This document shows positions 36,069 through 45,523 of a DNA stretch of 64,000 bases, piece after piece; position 1 is the first letter of the stretch; every line of letters begins with the position of its first letter. The stretch is from the NCBI GenBank assembly GCA_016800925.1, contig JABCPU010000074.1, positions 153,864 to 217,863 of the forward strand. The letters run 5' to 3'. The notes beneath the pieces are model-generated. The model worked only from the letters and a program-made list of their open reading frames with translations. It was not told the origin of the DNA and searched no databases. The translations under genes were made by a program, and so were the position numbers. Source of the stretch: Suillus spraguei. Taxonomy: Eukaryota; Basidiomycota; Agaricomycetes; Boletales; Suillaceae.

Positions 36069-36317
36069 TTTTTGCGTTCATTGTGGCATCTTGAGTAGTC
36101 CTACCAGGTGTGTCCGAAAAAGAATTTATATAATAATTGCAAGTATATTCACCTGTAAGCTATTGCATAGATAAGTTCATGAATCCAACGAGAATCGCAT
36201 TGAAAATCCGTTCTCGCAGACTGCACAGTGAGGTGTTCCAAGTAAGCAGTGATTTTCACACGATTTTCGAATTTTGAATCGTCTGACGCAGAATCGTTCA
36301 AACCACTAATATATGTT

Positions 36318-37239
36318 CTAATCATAGAACACCAGAGTTCGCAACTCGATGGATTCCCGGAGCGGTGCTCCCTCTGGAGTGTTCGGGTCCTGGAATGCAG
36401 TGTGAGGGGTCAACCTCGCCACACTCCCATCTTGTATCGAGTCAAAGCTAAGACCCTTTTAGCACCACAGAAAATTTTCCAGAGTTACTTCGCTCACCAT
36501 TTGATAAGAACAAATTCTTCTGGGGTCATCCCTTCATGTATTTCCATTGGTGGTTTGGGTTATATTTAACTCCAAACATCTCACCCTCCCGATCGGGAAT
36601 ACAAGAGCGACAGGTACCAACTCTTTTTCGAAATCGACACTCCGGAAGTCACATAATGCAAGTGGCCAATCTTCAGCTGGATGCGATATAGGACGCCATA
36701 AGTTTATGATTTGGAAGCGTCTGCGCATGAGGGCAAAAGCTTCTGTTGGCGGGAAATGTCTATGAACATAAGCAATGGCCGCCGCAGGTGTCTGGTCCAC
36801 ATGAACCTGGGTTGCTGGTTGACGTTCTGTGGGTTATCATCTAGCCCTGGGACACGGCGACGAATAGCTACATGAATTAGGGATCAAGACGTCATTTCAA
36901 ATTGGTGGTCAACGTACTATGATCGAAGATGACAACTTGGGTTGCTCCTGTAACCCTCTTAATGAGGTCAATGCTCTCAGGGTAGTATTCTCGTTTAATC
37001 TCATCATCGTTCAAGAAGCTGGTATGCTTTGGTGCTTCCCGCCCATACTGAAACCCGGCATTGTCAAGCTTGTAAAGTTCCTCCTTCCCGCGCACATCCT
37101 CAATTTGCATTTCATGTGGCTCCTCGATCCAGTTACGGCTCGGCTTTCCTGTAGTGTCATCATAAACTCTATAGTAAGGCCGAGAGCCGTCAGGTGGAGT
37201 GATGAAGTAGATGAGGGTGGTTATGGTGGCAAAAGCCAT
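36318..37239 (-). pseudogene. AsaB-like copy 5, pseudogene
   Basis: Exons 36318..36447, 36498..36867 and 36918..37239 can be traced. Exon 2 has three separate 1-base deletions relative to copies 1 and 3: near the RQP codons (GACGTTCTG for GACGATTCTG), in the PDREGET region (after which the frame reads VFPIGRVRCLELNITQ), and near KGMTPEE (CATCCCTTCAT for CATCCCCTTCA). Together they remove three bases but leave a scrambled frame between them. Exon 1 (MAFATITTLIYFITPPDGSR) is open. Closest to copy 3. Confidence 0.88.
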
Positions 37240-37389
37240 GGTTAGTTCGTTGGTGCTGGATGCAAAATGGAATGGAGGTGTCCCTGGTATCACGCAAGTA
37301 TCACGAATCACGAGTGTTATATCATTCATAGTATTTCATAGTATCTACAAGGGCCAGGGAAGCCCTTGCTTACATATCAACCCTGACCT

Positions 37390-37702
37390 TCATCAAAACT
37401 AATTATCTCCGAGACTGGAGGGAAGACGTCTCGCTGGACGAGGCACAACTGCAGGAAAGGAGGGACCATACTCACTCATCTCTCATACCACACCATTCGC
37501 ACTGTACGAACTCAGCGTCGGCCTTTGTCAGACAACATGCTGGGGGAGTACTTGTTTTCCTTTGATATCAGGCTAGCCTTTTATATATGTACGTTAGTTC
37601 AAGCGGGAGTAAGCCCCTTGCGAACAGGGCTATGCCCAACACAGGGTCTTGGACCCCAACGGACAATAAAACTATTGCTGTTTTTTTTTTTAAAAAAAAA
37701 AA
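37390..37702 (+). mobile_element. poly(A)-tailed retroposon-like insertion, 313 bp
   Basis: It interrupts sequence that is continuous in the copy 3 flank (CCTGACCTGCTAATT near 31355). GACCT occurs on both sides (37385-37389, 37703-37707) as a target duplication. The right end is AATAAAACTATTGCTG, a run of T, then a run of about 11 A, like a poly(A) tail. A SINE or a truncated LINE 3' end would fit. No reverse transcriptase is encoded. Confidence 0.65.
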
Positions 37703-37960
37703 GACCTGCTGATTATCAATATAGATAAAAATTATGACATACACCGAACTACGGGATATATGTGAAGTGGTAGAGCTTCTCCCACCAAAGTTTTGATATC
37801 AGCTATCTCCAATGATAGTGGCGAAATTCGTAGGCCAAATATGACGCTATATTGATCACTTTGAAGCTGCTCTGAGATACCTATGACGTGCATAGTACCA
37901 ATTATTATTGATGATGAGTCAACCATTGGCGTTGAAAAAAAGCCAGGCTCAGGACGCACA

Positions 37961-38595
37961 AGTACTACTGCTGTGCAAGGATTCATCGTTGCCGGATCCG
38001 GACGGAACAGAAGGAAGTCTTACAGCATCAACCTATAGCTTGTAAGACCGAGTTAGGTGAACTATGAGCAGTTCTCGGACTAAAATTTAGAGACGTGGAG
38101 GAGGACACGATTCAGAGAGCGCACCAACATAGCATACTTATATGAAGACTCGGATGGACATCGATAGACAGCTGTGGTCTGGAAGAAGAGACACGTGACC
38201 TATGCAATAAAGGCCCCTGCTTGCCTGGAGGCTCGCCGCGGTAGCGGCGCGAAACACTAAACGAATCAGGAAGAGATAACAGGACAAAACCGTGGACTTT
38301 TGAGCGTGATACAAATGAGCAAATGATGATATGTAGGTAAGAGAGAGTCTGGTCTCGGTACAGACTCCAAACCATCGGCGGGTGTGTTACAAAGAGTCTT
38401 CATACAGTGCCACAAACCAAATACGTACAACATTATTTCAAATATGGCGCGCGGTTTGTTAGTATTTGTCCCACTGAAAAAGCTTCGCTGTAACTATTCA
38501 AGAGTCCTCTACGCGCTGGATACAAACATAGGTAAACAAATCATAAGCGGTGAAACATAAATCTCCAATTCGCTAGATCAGCAACAACGGCGAGG
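37961..38595. other. upstream region of the C9-methyltransferase gene
   Basis: No gene recognised. This is unique sequence between module B and the methyltransferase start and presumably holds its promoter. Confidence 0.4.
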
Positions 38596-40335
38596 ATGTC
38601 GTTCTCACCTGTTCGTATCACAAACGTCCCTTCTATTAAAAATGCACCGCTACTTGGTTTAGCAGAAGGTAACGGTTACTTCTCAAATGCTCAACTCGCT
38701 GCCCTCGTTCTCGTCGTACCATGGTTCATCAAGTGTATCATTCCCTTTGTAAACCGCGGCGGGTTCAAAACGTACATTTTCATCCTTGTCATCACGGGCA
38801 TTCCGATTACCGTTGGTTACTGGACCTTAATGAGCATGTACGGCGGTCGCAAAAATGTCAAGGTTCTTATGCCTGGTAAAGACCTCGAAGAGTACATCAC
38901 TATCCACGACCCGGAACTCAAGGAAAAATACCACGGTACAACGAAAATCCCAATGCAGGTCTTCCATGACGCGTACTTCGAGGGTAAAATAGACTTTAAT
39001 GGTATTTTTTTTTATTACGTTCGTGCTATGATTTCACCCTCACAAACCCATACAGGCGACGTGTTGGACATGTTGGAAGAACGTCACGATTGGGCAAAAA
39101 TGGTCATGACGCCTGAGCTTTTCAAATACGTCTTCATGAATCTCCTTCCTGAAGTTATCGTCCACTCTCAGTCTCAGGACGAAGAACAGGTCCGCGACCA
39201 TTATGACAGTAAGTTTTCTTTTACTTTACGTTCATCCTACTCACTCGAATCTTGCAGGAGGTGATGACTTTTACTCATGGTAAGCATCCTCCTCGACTCA
39301 AAGATGTTTTTTTAACACCCCACAGGTTCCTCGGCCCGAGGATGATCTACACATCCGGTGTCATTACAGACGCCAACAAAGACGCCTCCCTGGAAGAGCT
39401 GCAAGACAACAAGCTCCGTCTCGTGTGTTCCAAACTCAACCTGAAACCTGACGACCGTCTCCTTGACGTTGGTTGTGGTTGGGGTACCCTCGCAGCTTAC
39501 GCTGCAAAAAACTATAAATGCGATGTCACAGGTATTACCCTCGGCAAAAACCAGACTAAGTTCGGTAACGAACGCATCAAGACCAATGGCGTTACCCCTG
39601 ACAAGGCTCGTATCCTGTGCATGGACTACAGGGATATCCCAGGTGGTCGTGGACACTTTACGAAGATAGTCTCTCTTGAGATGGCGGAGGTAAGCGGCGT
39701 ATACTTTTAATACATTCTCATCTAATGTTTAATAGCATGTCGGAATCAGGCGGTATGGCTCATTCATGCACCAAATGTATGATCTGCTTGAAGACGATGG
39801 TATTTTCGTCCTCCAAGTCGCTGGTATCCGTCCATCGTGGCAATACGAGGACTTGATCTGGTAAGCATTATTATTGTCTAACATCATACGCTGACACCAC
39901 GCAGGGGTCTTTTCATGAATAAATATATTTTCCCTGGTGCAGACGCTTCTTGCTCTCTCGGCTGGGTCATCAACCAAGTCGAAGCCGCCGGGTTTGAGGT
40001 GAAGAATATCGATGTCTTGGGCGTACATTATAGCGCTACTATCTGGAAATGGTATCTAAACTGGGTTAGTAACCGCAAGGAGGTGTGTCCATGTTTCCCC
40101 CTCTCGTCCTATTCATTCTTATCATGCGTTCTAGGTCATAGATAAATACGGTGAACGCTGGTACCGAATCTGGGTCTTTTTCCTGGCCTACAGCACCATC
40201 ATCTCCCGTCAAGGTAGTGCCAGTGTTTTCCAACTTACGTTACACAAGAACCTGAACGCCTACCATCGGGTTCTTGGTGTCGAGAATCATTGGAATCTGC
40301 AGGTGCGTGATGGGAAGGATGCAGAGATCAGGTGA
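38596..40335 (+). CDS. sphingolipid C9-methyltransferase (cyclopropane-fatty-acid-synthase family)
   Basis: Adds a methyl group from S-adenosylmethionine to C9 of the sphingoid base of fungal glucosylceramides, at the ER membrane. Seven exons: join(38596..39001,39056..39208,39258..39279,39326..39689,39736..39860,39905..40082,40135..40335), 482 aa, all phases consistent. The N-terminus has two membrane segments (ALVLVVPWFIKCIIPFV; TYIFILVITGIPITVGYWTL). RDHYDRGDDFYSWFLGPRMI is the family substrate-side motif; DDRLLDVGCGWGTLAAYAAK binds SAM; VSLEMAEHVGIRRYGSFM follows. Exon 3 is a 22-base micro-exon coding for most of RGDDFYSW. Length fits the family. It sits between AsaB-like copies 5 and 6 but belongs to a different pathway. 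Confidence 0.93.
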
Positions 40336-40975
40336 GTATTTTCTAGATTGCTTATGCTTTGTTAAACTGGGCTGATGCGTACATTTCAAGGTCGGTAGAG
40401 TGATAACCTCTATGTATGTATATACGGGCGGGCGGGCGATATCACATATTCCATCTCTTTTAATATGTTGGTCGTATAATATAAACACGCTCCTTCTGTC
40501 AGATTCCTCTTACCAGAGATACCCTAGCCCCGTCGAGTGCAGTAATCAGTCATCACTGACATAAATCTGATGAATCGACCCTCACGCGCGCGACCTTTTT
40601 GCATTCCACCCCACTGATTGCCTGGTCCATCATGCCGTGGCGGAAGAAAGAGCCACCCCTCGATACCTTTGTTGTGTTAGACCTCGGAACATCGCGAGCA
40701 ATTAAGGGCACTGTTGCCTTTGAATGGGTTGATCTGACCATTTTTTCCTGACCTAGGGCGGCCATCAGCGTCGTTGAGAATTCTCCACGCCACATGCATC
40801 CTTGTCATGAGTGCATGGACAGCCTCATGGTAGTGTGGTCACGATCTGTCCATGACGATTGTGCTAAATTTCTCCAAAAATAAAATTGGCAGAGTACAGC
40901 TATGCATACAAATATAGGAATAAAATGCTGTCCAGGTTCCTTGCTAATTCTTAATGTCACTTGGCAAAATCTCCT
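40336..40975. other. 3' region of the methyltransferase and duplicated 3' flank of AsaB-like copy 6
   Basis: A CGGGCGGGCGGGCG microrepeat lies near 40427. About 40790-40970 (CATGCATCCTTGTCATGAGTG; CCATGACGATTGTGC) matches the 3' flank of copy 1 near 24785-24845. The minus ORF at 40553-40795 is not recognised. Confidence 0.5.
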
Positions 40976-41908
40976 CTAATCATAGAATACCAGAGCCCTC
41001 AACTCAATAGATTCCCGAAGCGGCGTTCCATCTGGAGTGTTCGGGTCTTGGAAGCCAGTATGAGGGGTGAGCCTCGCAACGCTACCGTCTTGTATCGAGT
41101 CAAAGCTAAGACCTTTTTAGCACGATAGCAAGCTCCCCCGAGTTAATTCACTCACCATTTGATAAGAACAAATTCCTCTGGCGTCATTGCCTTCATGTAT
41201 TTCCACCGGTGGTCTGAGTTGTATTTGACTCCAAGTGTCTCACCCTCGCGATCAGGGTATATAAGAGCTACAGGTAGCAAGTCTTTCTCAACGTCCACAC
41301 TCCGGAAGTCGCATAATGCTAGCGGCCAATCCACAGCAGCATGCGATATAGGGCGCCATAGGTTTATGATTTGGAAGCGTCTGCGTAGGAGGGCAGGAGC
41401 TTCTGTTGGCGGGAGATGCCTATGAACACGACTAATGGCCGACTCAGTCGTTTGGTCTACATGAACCAGGGAGACTGGTTGACGTTTCTGTGGACTGTCA
41501 TCTGCCTCGCCTGGGCGACGGCGGCGAATAGCTGGGACGTGAATTGAATATCAGGATATCGTTTCAATTGGTCGTTAACGTACTGTGATCGAAGATGACA
41601 ATGCTCGTCGCTCCTGTGACCCTCTTGATAAGGTCGATGCTCTCAGGATAATATTCGCGTTCAATCTCATCATCTTTCAAGAAGCTGGTATGATTCGCAG
41701 CTTCTCGGCCATACTGAAATCCAGCATTGTCAAGCTTGTAAAGTTCCTCCTTGCCGCGCGCGTCCTCAATTTGCATGTCATGCGGCTCCTGGATCCAGTT
41801 GTGGATCGGCTTTCCCGTAGTGCTATCTGCGTTTATGTTAGTGTAAGGCCGAGAGCCATCAGGTGGAGCGACGAAGTAGTTGAGGGTGCCGGTGGTGTTA
41901 GAAGCCAT
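40976..41908 (-). CDS. AsaB/CmcJ-like hydroxylase-desaturase, copy 6 (intact)
   Basis: Model complement(join(40976..41105,41156..41531,41584..41908)), 276 aa. It starts MASNTTGTLNYFVAPPDGSR and keeps the HVDQT, RVHRHLPP, NLWRPISHAA, DWPLALCDF and PDREGETLGVKYN blocks. Distinctive residues: TTESAISRVHRH where copies 1-5 have TPxAAIARVHRH, shared in part with copy 7 (TPESATARVHRH), so it is intermediate between the duplicated group and the divergent copy 7. The last intron ends CTTAG, restoring Cys before FDS. No lesion was found. Confidence 0.87.
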
Positions 41909-42620
41909 CGTTAGTTCGTTGCTACGGGATGTAAAACGGAATGGGAGTGTCCTTGATATTATGAGCTAGTTATATACGTCTACAAGGGCCGGGGAAGCCG
42001 CTTGGCTTACATACACATTATCAAGTCTCCTGGCTCAATGTGGATGAAAATATCTCATAAGAATGGTGCCACCGAACAGAGGGATAAGTGATGATCCAAT
42101 GTCGTAGAGCCTCTTACCTTGATTACCAAGTCCCTCCCACCAATGTCCTAACACCAGCGATCTCCATGTGAGTGGGAAACATGACCAATTTCGTGGTCGA
42201 AACATTGCTGACCACGTATGACGTGCAAAGCACCAATCAAGTCAATCTTTGGCGCTGAAGACAGATAACATAAGTTACCTCTATAGAAACTACCGATGAA
42301 GGCTGGAAGTATACCTCTCAGAGGTCATGGGTGACGACAGGCTCCTAGGTAGCGCCAGGTACAAGGGTGCAAAAACCATCGATAATAGACAAATGCTACT
42401 ATGTCAGGATGACTCCTTGCAGACATGCCCATGCCAGGCATTGATTTGCAGTCAAGGACCGACGCGAGCGGTGTCAAAACGATTGAAATGTTCACAGGGA
42501 AATGGGCATGGATAGTCCATATTTGCCGCGATATTTGCGGGGAGTAAGATCGGCGAGGCTCAATCGAGTTGTAGGTGCAAACGGGCAACTACCGGAGACG
42601 TTTCATCCGGAATCCGGATG
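41909..42620. repeat. duplicated 5' flank of AsaB-like copy 6
   Basis: It matches flanks of copies 3 and 5 near the gene (GGGCCGGGGAAGCC, CTTACCTTGATTACCAAGTC) and the copy 1 flank further out (GGCTCCTAGGTAGCGCCAGG against 27093 onward). No gene. Confidence 0.65.
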
Positions 42621-42758
42621 GATTACAAAGAGGAAGTCATGGTACGACATCCACATCAAATGTGAGCTAGTCATGGAATGATGAGCAGCACTTGGTTCAA
42701 CATCCGAAGAACACGATTCAGGAAGTACACCATCGGAACCTAGAAATGAAGGAGTTCA

Positions 42759-42905
42759 TGGTACCCTGTTATCACTCGGACCTTACTCGGTTATTTCGAG
42801 TTTCTCCAAACCCTGCACAGAAAAAGTCCGAACACCCTCACGGCATTCACAACGAAAAGACCCCAGACTCTACAGAACATGTTCGCTTCAGTTTAGTGTT
42901 GCAGC
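42759..42905 (+). repeat. left arm of a 1.3-kb-spanning inverted repeat
   Basis: About 145 bases (CCCTGTTATCACTCGGACCT onward, through GTCCGAACACCCTCACGGCA) recur in reverse orientation at 43910-44055 with roughly 10 percent mismatch. Read as protein, both arms give PCYHSDLTR and SPNPAQKKSEHPHGIH, which I do not recognise. Confidence 0.75.
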
Positions 42906-43909
42906 TATTATCGAGCGGTATATAGTAACGACCTTAAGGTATCCTTACTCCCTTCCCTCCCCTTACTCTTCCCCAACTTGAGCTCGGATAGCACACGTCG
43001 AGACACCCATCAAGCGAACACAATCAAGGTTGTTGAGCAGCTACAAATGATCGATCTCGTGCAGCTCATCAACCGCCCTGATCTTCTGTTGTCATCGTCT
43101 TTAGCTCATCAATATCTTAGTACTTTTCTCATACCACTCTCATTGCTGACTCTCATTGCTGACATGGTATTTGGTCTTCAAACATCGTGTCATTTGTATC
43201 ATAGTATGCAGTAATGACACCGATGAATGTATCTTGAACTTGAAGTTCACCCCCTTGCGAAGCCTGCTAGTGAACATAAAATGGGTCAGAGTGTCTTGTT
43301 GTCGGTTGAATTGGTTGAGGTGGCGCCCAAGCACAGTGGTTCAAACAACGAGGTTGTGGTATGTTATATTATATTCAATCTAAGTATTCATCCTCATCCA
43401 CGGAACGCACCATCAAGAGTACTGAACTGCGAGATACGAACACGGGTGAGGTGGAACGGAATTAGCGAGTCATCGAACTCGCTGGTCACAACTCAGCATG
43501 CAATGATATAATCGTGTGCAGTGTGTATCAATCAGTCACAGAACTCACGGAGTGCGGATGATACTTAAGGTGGCTAAAGAGCAAGCAAGCAAAGTCAGTA
43601 TGCATACCCTCATCCGAGTCGCGGGTGACGAGTTTATTGGCGAGCGTAAGACCAGGCATGACTTGAAGATGCGCTCGAGCCAGAAGATAAAAGTAACGGA
43701 ACCACAGAAGGCCGATTAGATATCCACAAAGAGATATTCGCGCTAGGTAGAAACATTGATATAAGTGTCGGAGTGAATATTCTATATCATGATTTGGAAG
43801 CCGTAGGACTACCGGACTTCAGCAGCCTGGATCTCAGACTCTTCAGAGAAATACGTGATATTTTCATTAATGTCGGTGAGGCTGGAGGTTGTTATATGGC
43901 GAGGCTGCA
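42906..43909. other. interval between the inverted-repeat arms
   Basis: About 1 kb with no recognised gene. A short direct repeat, CTCATTGCTGAC, occurs twice near 43139-43163. A possible non-autonomous element interior, but no target duplication was established. Confidence 0.3.
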
Positions 43910-44055
43910 ACAAATAAACTGAAGCGAACATATCCTGCAGAGTCTGGGGTCTTTTCGGTGTGAATGCCGTGAGGGTGTTCGGACTTTTTCTGTGCAGGGT
44001 TTGGAGAAACTTGAAAGAACCGAGTAAGGTCCGAGTGATAACAGGGTACCGGAAA
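43910..44055 (-). repeat. right arm of the inverted repeat
   Basis: Reverse-complement partner of 42759-42905. It ends about 530 bases before the start of AsaB-like copy 7. Confidence 0.75.
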
Positions 44056-44588
44056 CCGGAAATGAAGACCGACACATAAGTTAGTACGAAGATATAAATA
44101 ATACTTGGTCGCAACTTCCAAGCACGTGACATATTTGTCCTCTTCTTCTTCACTGTCCTCATAAGTATTATTGGTACGGTCACTACTACAGGAGTCTCAT
44201 AGGTGACAAATATCAGATTGGTAGTCGCCTTCAAGCGGAAAAACGAAGCGAGTGACAATAGTCGGACGACTTGAACCTCATCTGAGTAGGTGAAGATTCA
44301 ACGTTGAACACGAACAAATGGCACTCTTCTGCAGGGCGAGCTGCGCTCTCAGCACAGAATCGAATTACTAGTCACGAAAGCCAGAACGAGGCGCACGCAC
44401 ACCGATCTGTACATATATTGGTCCAAAGCCCAGTCACGTTCCGGAGTCTTCGAGTTAGTAATGGTCTAGCTTCCCCTAAGCGTCGGGTTTTGGTTTATCA
44501 GCCTAGTAGCACGTCATCGTGGAGATGTGTTATAATAAGGGGACAAGTCGATAAAGCAAAAATTCACCTCCCATTTCTCTTGCTAACA

Positions 44589-45523
44589 ATGTCTACAGTC
44601 TCTGCAGAACTCGTGTACTTTACTCCGCCCCCTGACGGGTCCCGCCCATTCACCAGTATAAATGCTGATTCGAAGACGGGCCAGCGTGCGCGCAATTGGG
44701 AGCAAGAGTTGCATACCGTCGAGATTGAGAATGTCAGGGGCAAAGAAAGTGAATACACCTTGGACACTGCAGGCTTTCAATACGCCACAAAACCCTCCAA
44801 ACATCGTGCTTTTATCAATGATGAAGAGATTAGAGGGGAATACTATCCAGAGAGTATTGAGCTCATCAAGGGCATCACAGGAGCGAGCAAAGTCGTCCTT
44901 TTTGACCATAGTACGTGTGAAATGGGCAACGTCATATTCTAATATCTAATTATTGTTGGACGTTAGCGGTCAGACGCCACCGCCCCGGAGATGCAGAAAC
45001 GGATGAAACTAAGCGTCAGCCTGTTCATTTGGTTCACGTAGACCAAACTCCTGAGTCGGCTACCGCTCGTGTCCATCGTCATCTACCTGTTGGCGAAGCA
45101 GAGAAGCTTGTCAAAAAGCGTTTCCAGATTATCAACCTTTGGCGACCCATTTCTCACCCCGCAATCGACAAGCCATTGGCGTTGTGCGATTACAGGACTG
45201 TTGATGAAAAGAAAGATCTCGTCCCTGTCACGTTGGTCTATCCGGATCGTGAGGGTGAGACTTTCGGGGTCAAATTTAACCCAGCACATAGGTGGAAATA
45301 CGAAAGAGGGATGACAGTGGACGAGGTAGTCTTGATCAAATGGTTTGCTCATTGTTTTTTTTGTCCTTGATGATGCACTTACTTTGGTCGCAGTTACGAT
45401 TCGGCAGAGGACGACAACATTGCTAAATTCACCCCGCATACTGGGTTCAAGGATTCCTCGGCACCAGAGGGAGCGCCGCTCAGAGAGTCTATCGAGCTGA
45501 GAGCATTAGTTTTCTATGAGTAG
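44589..45523 (+). CDS. AsaB/CmcJ-like hydroxylase-desaturase, copy 7 (intact, divergent)
   Basis: Model join(44589..44910,44967..45342,45394..45523), 275 aa. Clearly the same family with the same intron positions, but more diverged: MSTVSAELVYFTPPPDGSRP, EYYPESIELIKGITGASKVV, LVHVDQTPESATARVHRHLP, VGEAEKLVKKRFQIINLWRP, HPAIDKPLALCDYRTVDEKK, PDREGETFGVKFNPAHRWKY, KCYDSAEDDNIAKFTPHTGF, ELRALVFYE. No duplicated flank is shared with the other copies, so it may be the ancestral locus and the others later local copies. The second-intron donor is GTTTGC, weaker than GTGAGT in the others. Confidence 0.88.

Larger units (their letters stand above)
34014..37960. repeat. duplicated module B (copies 4 and 5 with flanks)
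   Basis: Same order as module A. It starts TAGGCCCTGGCAATCGCAC and ends near AAAAAAAGCCAGGCTCAGGA. It is longer than module A because it carries a 313-bp insertion in the copy 5 flank (37390-37702) and about 450 bases of Ser-rich coding-like sequence between its two genes. Corresponding starts are about 6.0 kb apart (28542/34559 and 31210/37239). Confidence 0.8.
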
